This document shows positions 56,566 through 64,000 of a stretch of DNA of 64,000 bases, one piece after another (position 1 is the stretch's first letter; each line of letters begins with the position of its first letter). The notes beneath the pieces were generated by a model. That model saw only the letters and a program-made list of their open reading frames with translations, was not told the origin of the DNA and made no database searches. The stretch is from Halocaridina rubra (taxonomy: Eukaryota > Arthropoda > Malacostraca > Decapoda > Atyidae): contig JAXCGZ010007608.1 in NCBI GenBank assembly GCA_037179515.1, positions 7,501-71,500 on the forward strand, read 5' to 3'. The position numbers and the translations under genes were made by a program.

Positions 56566-57255
56566 ATAGTAGATTGCTGCATACCAGTCACCAGTGTAGG
56601 TGTAATTCATGCCAGAGAGAAATGGTTCGATAATAAGTGTAAAAGAGCTAAGGAGTGGAGAGACAAATGCTGGAAAAGGTATAGGAGGAGAAAAAACATA
56701 TATGCCTGGCAAACCTACAAAGGAGCAAGAAATGACTACCTAAGTAAAAGGAGAGAGGCAGAGAGAGACTATGAGAGGGACATCACCAGGAAGGCTAAAG
56801 AAAATCCCAAGCTTTTCCACAGCTTTATCAGAGGAAAACCGAAGGTAAGAGAACAGGTTCTAAGGCTAAAGAGAGCGAATGGAAGCATCACTGAGACGGA
56901 TGAAGAGATCTGCAAAGAATTGAACAAGGAGTTTCAGTCAGTATTTACAGTAGAAAATACCCCACCCCCTCAGATTGCAGAGATAGAAGCTCAAGGGCCA
57001 GTATTAGAGAACATCAACCTTACAGCCACAGAGATATGCAAAGCGCTGATGGATTTAGATGTTCATAAAGCTACAGGTCCTTATGACATATCCCCTCATG
57101 TACTTGAAAAATGCTCACCCTCAATATCAGTGGCACTAAGTATCATATTTAAAAAGTCACTGGAGTCAGGGGAGATTCCAATATGCTGGAAACAAGCAAA
57201 CGCAATACCTATCTTCAAAAAGGGAATGAGGGATACAGCTCTGAAGTATAGACAA
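56565..57255 (+). pseudogene. CR1-like LINE internal fragment (copy 7)
   Basis: Equivalent to about 58257-58940 of copy 8: linker and start of RT. The open frame 56920-57282 gives EFQSVFTVENTPPPQIAEIE, LMDLDVHKATGPYDISPHV and ANAIPIFKKGMRDTALKYR. It stops at the next copy's junction, without a 3' end. Confidence 0.88.
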
Positions 57256-60200
57256 GGTAGTTGCAAGAGGCAAGAAGGTTAAATGAGGAAAGAAATGAAG
57301 AACAGAAGAAAAATTTTCATTTCAGAGTTCTTCCAGACAAAGGGGAGATAAAGAAGATAATGACAGAAGATCAGGGAATGGGGCCTCAATAAGATTGTTA
57401 TACACAAATGCTGATGGATTAGCTGGTAAGGCAGTAGAATTAAAAGATAGGATTCACAACAGTAAGGCAGATATTGTAGCTATTACAGAGACTAAGTTGA
57501 GTGACGACATAAACAGTGTCACAGTTTTTCCTAAGGGCTTCAGAATACTAAGGGTTGAAAGATCTGAGAGGACTGGTGGAGGGATAGCACTGCTCATAAG
57601 TGAAAGAATTCAAGTTGAAGAAATAAACTTGGCTATAGAAAGTGAGTTCAAGGAATTTCTTGTTGCTCGCATAAATACTGGGTCAGAGAGCATTATAATA
57701 GCTGTTGTATACAACCCACCAAGGAACCAAAATAGGCTTGAAGTTTATGAGGAAAGTCATAGAGGTACTATTGAAGTCATAAACTCAGTTGTTAACATGG
57801 CACGGGGAAAAAAATGTAGGATTTTGATTATGGGAGACTTTAATCATAAAGAGATAGATTGGATAAATCTTGACCCACACAGTGGTGAGGACTCATTCGG
57901 GGCAAGATTCCTAGATTGCGTACAAGGGAATTTCCTACACCAACATGTAATGGAACCAACAAGGGCCAGGGGTGGGGATGAGCCATCACTACTTGATCTA
58001 GTGTTCACAGATAATGTGTTGGATATTGAAAAAATTGAGTATGAACCACCAATTGGAAAGAGTGTCCACTGTGTGTTGTTGATGGAGTATATCATTGAAG
58101 ATATTCTTCCTGAGAGTAGAGGCACTGAGGACATGAGGAGGAACTATCCAAAAGGAGATTACATCAAAATGAATGAGCTTTTTGCAGTTATTGACTGGAG
58201 AACCTTATTTTACAACAAATCTGTACAAGAAATGTATGACATCTTTTGTGAGAAATATGGGAAGATAGTAGATTGCTGTATACCTGTCACCAAAGTAGGT
58301 GTAATTCATGCCAGAGAGAAATGGTTCAATAATGGGTGTAAAAGAGCTAAGGAGTGGAGAGACAAATGCTGGAAAAGGTATAGGAGGAGAAAAAACATAA
58401 ATGCCTGGCAAACCTACAAAAGAGCAAGAAATGACTACCTAAGTAAAAGGAGAGAGGCAGAGAGAGACTATGAGAGGGACATCACCAGGAAGGCTAAAGA
58501 AAATCCCAAGCTTTTCCACAGCTTTATCAGAGGAAAACTGAAGGTAAAAGAACAGGTTTTAAGGCTAAAGAGAGCAGATGGAAGCATCGCTGAGACAGAT
58601 GAAGAGATATGCAAAGAATTGAACAAGGAGTTTCAGTCAGTATTTACAGTAGAAAATATCCCACCCCCTCAGATTGCAGAGATAGAAGCTCAAGGGCCTG
58701 TATTAGAGAACATCAACCTTACAGCCACAGAGGTATGCAAAGCACTGATGGATTTAGATGTTCATAAAGCTACAGGTCCTGATGACATATCCCCTCATGT
58801 GCTTAAAAAATGCGCAAACACAATATCAGTGGCACTAAGTATCATATTTAAGGAGTCACTGGAGTCGGGGGAGATTCCAAGATGCTGGAAACAAGCAAAT
58901 GTGATACCTATCTTCAAAAAGGGAAGGAGGGATACGGCTCTGAACAATAGACCAGTTTCCTTGACCAGCATAGTTTGCAAAGTTATGGAGAAACTACTAA
59001 GGAAACATATCTCTCTTCACTTGGAATCCTTCAACTTTTTGTCAGTGAGGCAACATGGCTTCAGAGAAGGTAGATCAACAGTAACAAACTTATTAGAATT
59101 TTATGATTAGGTAAGCCAAATCTTACAGGAAAGAGAGGACTGGGCAGATTGCATATTCCTAGACTTCCAGAAAGCATTTGACACTGTTCCACATTGGAGA
59201 GTTATTAGGAAGCTGCAATCAATGGCTAGAATAGGTGGAAATGTTTTGGAATGGATAAAAACTTACTTAGAAGGAAGGGAACAGAGGGTTAGAGTAAGAC
59301 ACTCATTGTCTGAATGTAGAAGAGTTAGTAGTGGAGTTCCACAGGGTTCAGTTTTAGGGCCACTTTTGTTCCTTGTATATGTAAATGACCTACCAGAGTC
59401 TGTAAATTCATTCATGAATATGTTTGCAGATGATGCAAAGATTGTGAAGAAAGTAAAAAACGAGAACAATGGTAGAGAACTTCAGGAGGATCTAAATAAT
59501 CTGCATGAGTGTCAGAAAAGTGGCTAATGAAATTCAATACTTCAAAATGTAAGGTAATGAGAATGGGTACAAGTGCAAGAAGGCCCAAGCTTGACTACTC
59601 GGTGGCTGGAGTACAACTTCAAGAGACAGAAAATGAGAGAGATCTAGGAGTAAACATACTGGCAGATTTGTCTCCAGAAATACATATAAATGACATAGCA
59701 AGGGCAGCATATGCATTCTTATCAAATGTAAGGGTAGCCTTCAGACACATGGACAAGGAAATGTTCAGAAATATTTATGTAATCTGTGTGAGGCCAAAAC
59801 TCGAATATGCAGCCCCCTTTTGGAATTCGCACTTGAAAAAGCACATAGCTAAGCTTGAAAAAGTTCAAAGACATGCCACGAAACTGATGCCAGAAATACG
59901 CAATCTCAGTTATGATGAGAGGCTGAGGGAATTAGACTTACCATCACTCGAAGCTAGAAGAGTGAGGGGGATATGGTGACAGTCTTTAAATTCCTTCATG
60001 GTTATGATAGAGTGGATAGGGATCGATATTTTGATATGGCTGGCACTAGAACTAGAGGTCATAGTTTGAAGCTTCGTAAGAGAACTTCTTTGCAGGATGT
60101 AAGGAAATACTTTTTCAGTGTAAGAGTAGTTGATAATTGGAATTGGCTAAGCGAGGAGGTAGTTAATGCTATCTCAATCCATAGTTTTAAGGACAGGTAT

Positions 60201-60316
60201 GATAAGTATCACTAAGTATAAAATGGAACCGATGAGGAGACGGGAAGATACGAGCTTTGGGCTCTTTCCCGTAAACACAATTAGGTAATCCCAATTAGGT
60301 AATCACACACACACAC
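57256..60316 (+). mobile_element. CR1-like LINE, EN-RT nearly complete (copy 8)
   Basis: Starts in the end of ORF1 (LQEARRLNEERNEE frame). ORF2 runs open for 571 codons (57395-59110). It begins LLYTNADGLAGKAVELKDRI, with the endonuclease (ITETKLSDD, LIMGDFNHKEIDW, SLLDLVFTD) and then the linker and RT fingers (NVIPIFKKGRRDT, RQHGFREGRSTVTNLLEFYD). It breaks at a stop (59108), loses a base at about 59510 and another at about 59970. The rest (FLDFQKAFDTVPHW, SSGVPQGSVLGPLLFLVYVN, FADDAKIV and the C-terminus) is in separate frames. It ends with attaggtaat repeats and (CA)n. Confidence 0.92.
57395..59110 (+). pseudogene. CR1-like ORF2 first part: endonuclease and RT fingers (571 codons)
   Basis: APE-type endonuclease at about residues 1-230 with the expected E (ITETKLS), D and N (GDFNHKEIDW) and D (LDLVFTD) motifs; a basic linker at about 300-390 (KRAKEWRDKCWKRYRRRKNI); RT begins at about 460 (ATGPDDISPHVLKKC). 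It lacks the RT palm because of the stop after LLEFYD. The H of the endonuclease GKSDHC-type motif reads GKSVHC here. Confidence 0.9.
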
Positions 60317-60335
60317 AGTAAAAGAGCCTGTAAAG

Positions 60336-60905
60336 GTGGTGGCACTGGAAAGCATACAGACAGTTGACTATAAAGAGACAGTAATCGAAAAAATGAAAGA
60401 CGTTGTGATGGAAAGGGCAAAACCACTTATCAAACAGACACTTAATAACGAGAAGACAGTGGTAATCTCAGGCATAAGCGAATCACAGGAGCCAACATGG
60501 CAGGAGAGACTTGAAGAAAATAAAGCTAGGGTTGTAGACCTGATAATAAAGCTTGGAGTAGTTTGTGGTCCTGAGGATTTTGTAAACATTCACCAACAAG
60601 GCAAATATTCGAGGGAAGGAAAGCCGAGACCAACAAAAGTAACCTTTGAGAGAGGGGAAACATGTAGTGATATATTGTTAAGAAAAAAAAGTCTAAAAGA
60701 CCTTCAAGAATTAAAAGAAGTGTTCATTAGACAATACAGAACACAGGAAGAGATGGGAAAGATCATAAACTTGTTGCAAGAGGCAAGAAGGTTAAATGAG
60801 GAAAGAAATGAAGAAGAGAAGGAAAATTTTCATTTCAGAGTTCTTCCAGACAAAGGGGAGATAAAGAAGATAATGACAGAAGATCAGGGGATGGGGACTC
60901 ATTAA
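60336..60905 (+). CDS. CR1-like LINE ORF1, C-terminal part (189 codons)
   Basis: Frame with VVISGISESQEPTWQERLEE, PTKVTFERGETCSDILLRKK, KEVFIRQYRTQEEMGKIINL, then an acidic/basic helix. The arrangement resembles an RRM-type nucleic-acid-binding core plus C-terminal domain as in LINE ORF1 proteins. The N-terminus is lost by 5' truncation. ORF1 ends TAA at 60903-60905 and the ORF2 frame overlaps it, so ORF2 may be reached by frameshift or reinitiation. Confidence 0.7.
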   Translation: MVALESIQTVDYKETVIEKMKDVVMERAKPLIKQTLNNEKTVVISGISESQEPTWQERLEENKARVVDLIIKLGVVCGPEDFVNIHQQGKYSREGKPRPTKVTFERGETCSDILLRKKSLKDLQELKEVFIRQYRTQEEMGKIINLLQEARRLNEERNEEEKENFHFRVLPDKGEIKKIMTEDQGMGTH

Positions 60906-60907
60906 GA

Positions 60908-61620
60908 TTGCTATACACAAATGCTGATGGACTAGCTGGTAAGGCAGTAGAACTAAAAGATAGGATTCACAACAGGAAGGCAGATATAGTAGCAATTACA
61001 TTGACTAAGTTGAGTGAGGACATAAACAGTGTCACAGTTTTTCCTAAGGGCTTCAGAATATTAAGGGTTGAAAGATCTGAGAGGACTGGTGGAAGGATAG
61101 CACTGCTAATAAGTGAAAAGATTCAAGTTGAAGAAATAAACTTGGCTATAGAAAGTGAGTTCAAACAAAACAAAAACAAAACAAAACAAAAACATTTATT
61201 TCCATTTTGTACAATGATTATTCAAGGAATTTCTTGTTGCTCACATAAATACTGGGTCAGAGAGTATTATAATAACTGTTGTATATAGCCCACCAAGGAA
61301 CCAGAATAGGCTAGAAGTTTATGAAGAAAGTCATAGAGGTACTATTGAAGTCATAAAATCAGTTGTTAACATGGCACGGGAGAGAAAATGTAGGATTTCG
61401 ATTATGGGAGATTTTAATCATAGAGAGATAGATTGGATAAATCTTGACCCACACAGTGGTGAGGACTCATTCGGGGCAAGCCTAGATTGCGTACAAGGGA
61501 ATTTCCTACACCAACTCAGGGGTGGGGATGAGCCATCACTACTTGATCTAGTATTCACAGATAATGTGTTGGATATTGAAAAATTGAGTATGAGCCACCA
61601 ACTGGAAAGAGTGACCACTG
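60908..61620 (+). pseudogene. CR1-like LINE endonuclease, broken
   Basis: Frame 60908-61165 matches copy 8 (with ITLTKLS in place of ITETKLS, losing the catalytic Glu). It is interrupted by a 55-bp SINE stub at 61168-61222. It resumes at 61371 with SIMGDFNHREIDW, then small deletions around GASLDCVQGNFLHQ and a frameshift near 61585. Confidence 0.88.
61168..61222 (-). repeat. SINE family S3, 3' stub
   Basis: Copy 8 reads gagttcaaggaatttc without interruption; here ttcaa is duplicated around about 55 bp of (AAAAC)n plus atttatttccattttgtaca. The reverse complement ends atggaaataaat then (TTTTG)n, like the S3 SINE at 26718. Confidence 0.75.
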
Positions 61621-61621
61621 T

Positions 61622-63766
61622 GTGTTGTTGATGGAGTATACCATTGAAGATATTCTATCTGAGAGTAGAGGCACTGAGGACATGAGGAGGAACTATCCGA
61701 AAGGAGATTACATCAAAATGAATGAGCCTTTTTCAGTTATTGACTGGAGAACCTTATTTTACAACAAATCTGTACAAGAAATGTACGACATCTTCTGTGA
61801 GAAATATGGGAAGATAGTAGATTGCTGCATACCTGTCAACAAAGTAGGTGTAATTCATGCCAGAGAGAAATGGTTCGATAATAAGTGTAAAAGAGCTAAA
61901 GAGTGGAGAGACAAATGCTGGAAAAGGTATAGGAGGAAAAAAAGCATAAATGCCTGGCAAACCTACAAAAGAGCTAGAAATGACTACCTAAGTAAAAGGA
62001 GAGAGGCAGAGAGAGAGAATGAGAAGGACATCACCAGGAAGGCTAAAGAAAATCCCAAGCTTTTCCACAGCTTTATCAGAGGAAAACTGAAGGTAAAAGA
62101 ACAGGTTTTAAGGCTAAAGAGAGCAGATGGAAGCATCGCTGAGACAGATGAAGAGATATGCAAAGAATTGAACAAGGAGTTTCAGTCAGTATTTACTGTA
62201 GAAAATACCCCACCCCCTCAGATTGCAGAGATAGAAGCTCAAGGGCCGGTATTAGAGAACATCAACCTTACAGCAACAGAGGTATGCAAAGCGCTGATGG
62301 ATTTAGATGTTCATAAAGCTACAGATCCTGATGACATATCCCCTCATGTACTTAGAAAATGCGCAAACTCAATATCAGTGGCACTAAGTATCATATTTAA
62401 AAAGTCACTGGAGTCAGGGGAGATTCCAAGATGCTGGAAACAAGCAAATGTGATACCTATCTTCAAAAAGGGAAGGAAGGATACGGCTCTGATCTATAGA
62501 CCAGTTTCCTTGACCAGCATAGTTTGCAAAGTTATGGAGAAACTACTAAGGAAACATATCTCTCTTCACTTGGAATCCTTCAACTTTTTGTCAGTGAGGC
62601 AACATGGCTTCAGAGAAGGTAGATCAACAGTAACAAACTTATTAGAATTTTATGATGAGGTAAGCCAAATCTTACAGGAAAGAGAGGGCTGGGCAGATTG
62701 CATTATCCTAGACTTCCAGAAAGCGTTTGACACTGTTCCACATGGGAGACTTATTAGGAAGCTGCAAGCAATGGTTAGAATAGGTGGAAATGTCTTGGAA
62801 TGGATAAAAACTTACTTAGAAGGAAGGGAACAGAGGGTTAGAGTAAGACACTCAGTGTCTGAATGGAGAAGAGTTAGTAGTGGAGTTCCACAGGGTTCAG
62901 TTTTAGGGCCACTTTTGTTCCTTGTATATGTAAATGACCTACCAGAGTCTGTAAATTCATTCATGAATATATTTGCAGATGATGCAAAGATTGTGAAGAA
63001 AGTAAAAAACGAGAAAAATGGTAGAGAACTTCAGGAGGATCTAAATAGTCTGCATGAGTGGTCAGAAAAGTGGCTAATGAAATTCAATACTTCAAAATGT
63101 AAGGTAATGAGAATGGGTACAAGTGCAAGAAGGCCCAAGCTTGACTACTCGGTGGCTGGAGTACAGCTTCAAGAGACAGAAAATGAGAGAGATCTAGGAG
63201 TAAACATGCTGGCAGATTTGTCTCCAGAAATACATATAAATGGCATAGTGAGGGCAGCATATGCATTCTTATCAAATGTAAGGGTAGCCTTCAGACACAT
63301 GGACAAGGAAATGTTCAGAAATATTTATATAACCTATGTGAGGTCAAAACTCGAATATGCAGCCCCCTTTTGGAATCCACACTTGAAAAAGCACATAGCT
63401 AGGCTTGAAAAAGTTCAAAGACATGCCACGAAACTGATGCCAGAAATACGCAATCTCAGTTATGATGAGAGGCTGAGGGAATTAGACTTACCATCACTTG
63501 AAGCTAGAAGATTGAGGGGGGATATGGTGACAGTCTTTAAATTCCTTCATGGTTATGATAGAGTGGATAGGGATCACTATTTTGATATGGCTGGCTCCAG
63601 AACTAGAGGTCATAGTTTGAAGCTTCGTAAGAAAACTTTTTTGCAGGATGCAAGGAAATACTTTTTCAGTGTAAGAGTAGTTAATAATTTGAATTGGCTA
63701 AGCGAGGAGGTAGTTAATGCTATCTCAATCCATAGGTTTAAGGACAGGTATGATAAGTATCACTAA
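61622..63766 (+). CDS. CR1-like LINE reverse transcriptase, 714-codon open frame
   Basis: RNA-directed DNA polymerase part of ORF2, uninterrupted to TAA. Linker at about residues 1-180 (basic KRAKEWRDKCWKRYRRKKSI). RT fingers/palm at about 250-560: NVIPIFKKGRKDTALIYRPV, RQHGFREGRSTVTNL, ILDFQKAFDTVPHGR (catalytic Asp), SSGVPQGSVLGPLLFLVYVN, FADDAKIV (catalytic Asp pair) and LMKFNTSKCKVMRMGTS. C-terminal LEKVQRHATKLMPEIRNL to DRYDKYH. The true ORF2 start is upstream in the broken endonuclease, so this ATG is only the first in frame. All RT catalytic residues are present; the endonuclease is not, so the copy cannot be autonomous. Confidence 0.92.
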   Translation: MLLMEYTIEDILSESRGTEDMRRNYPKGDYIKMNEPFSVIDWRTLFYNKSVQEMYDIFCEKYGKIVDCCIPVNKVGVIHAREKWFDNKCKRAKEWRDKCWKRYRRKKSINAWQTYKRARNDYLSKRREAERENEKDITRKAKENPKLFHSFIRGKLKVKEQVLRLKRADGSIAETDEEICKELNKEFQSVFTVENTPPPQIAEIEAQGPVLENINLTATEVCKALMDLDVHKATDPDDISPHVLRKCANSISVALSIIFKKSLESGEIPRCWKQANVIPIFKKGRKDTALIYRPVSLTSIVCKVMEKLLRKHISLHLESFNFLSVRQHGFREGRSTVTNLLEFYDEVSQILQEREGWADCIILDFQKAFDTVPHGRLIRKLQAMVRIGGNVLEWIKTYLEGREQRVRVRHSVSEWRRVSSGVPQGSVLGPLLFLVYVNDLPESVNSFMNIFADDAKIVKKVKNEKNGRELQEDLNSLHEWSEKWLMKFNTSKCKVMRMGTSARRPKLDYSVAGVQLQETENERDLGVNMLADLSPEIHINGIVRAAYAFLSNVRVAFRHMDKEMFRNIYITYVRSKLEYAAPFWNPHLKKHIARLEKVQRHATKLMPEIRNLSYDERLRELDLPSLEARRLRGDMVTVFKFLHGYDRVDRDHYFDMAGSRTRGHSLKLRKKTFLQDARKYFFSVRVVNNLNWLSEEVVNAISIHRFKDRYDKYH

Positions 63767-63868
63767 GTATAAAATGGAACCGATGAGGAGACGGGAAGAT
63801 ATGAGCTTTGGGCTCTTTCCGGTAAACACAATTAGGTAAATACAATTATGTAAATACACACTCACACA

Positions 63869-64000
63869 AGGGAAAGCATGAAAATGAGGCCATCTCTGTC
63901 CCAACCCCCCCACCCATGGGTTGGGGAGGGATGATAAAGGATCTCCAGGGGATGTAGCAGCAGGATGAGGGGTAGCTATTAGGGGATGAAAACAGAAAAT
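63869..64000. other. Window end, nothing recognised
   Basis: Unique-looking sequence with a short palindrome (ccccccacccatgggttggg). It may be flanking DNA or the start of the next repeat. Confidence 0.4.

Larger units (their letters stand above)
60316..63868 (+). mobile_element. CR1-like LINE, youngest-looking copy (copy 9)
   Basis: Begins in ORF1 right after the (CA)n tail of copy 8, then ORF1 end (60336-60905), damaged endonuclease (60908-61620) and an uninterrupted linker-RT frame (61622-63766). It ends with attaggtaaatac repeats and a CA-rich tail. It is highly similar to copy 8 along its length. Confidence 0.92.

Overview
The window is eukaryotic arthropod DNA, most likely from a decapod crustacean. 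This is inferred from very long (TA)n, (GA)n and (ATT)n microsatellites, many CR1-, RTE- and I-like LINEs and tRNA-derived SINEs, and intron-split genes spread thinly among repeats. No lineage marker was tested. There are two recognisable conserved genes and one small unrecognised gene. The rest is mobile or repeated DNA.

0.6-11.2 kb: CNOT4 on the minus strand. I reconstructed nine coding exons that join in frame with GT/AG boundaries to about 986 residues: a C4C4 RING finger, an RRM, a C3H zinc finger, then a long low-complexity tail with a poly-Q run. Its introns hold SINEs, an RTE/hAT/RTE nest (7.1-8.3 kb), a Tigger-like element with internal tandem repeats (8.95-10.59 kb) and hairpin MITEs.

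11.2-15.2 kb: intergenic or 5' UTR intron, with a second Tigger-like element (12.6-13.2 kb) and short tandem repeats. 15.2-30 kb: repeat-dominated. It contains an RTE-like LINE (15.8-17.2 kb), four head-to-tail truncated CR1-like LINE copies (17.5-19.9 kb), a 320-bp (TA)n, a fold-back array of a 270-bp tRNA-like repeat (21.8-22.7 kb), another CR1-like copy (22.9-24.5 kb), and a nearly complete 3.3-kb LINE with a 9-bp target duplication inserted in a minisatellite (26.09-29.42 kb).

30-36.6 kb: a long-inverted-repeat element, two spliced 3' exons of an unrecognised minus-strand gene (32.73-33.07 kb), a degenerate LINE, and a 179-bp tandem repeat. 36.7-42.6 kb: SH3BP5 (Sab/parcas-type Rab11 exchange factor) on the plus strand, six coding exons through the stop and poly(A) signal. 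Its first exon was not found.

42.6-51.5 kb: intergenic, with minisatellites, SINEs and RTE remnants. 51.5-55.7 kb: a decayed I-clade LINE (minus) with endonuclease, RT and RNase H remnants. 55.9-63.9 kb: CR1-like LINE copies in head-to-tail array on the plus strand, the last with an uninterrupted 714-residue RT frame.

CNOT4 and SH3BP5 are divergent and not functionally linked by anything visible. The main biology here is repeated insertion of one LINE family next to its own 3' ends, several SINE families, and nested elements inside the introns of a housekeeping gene.
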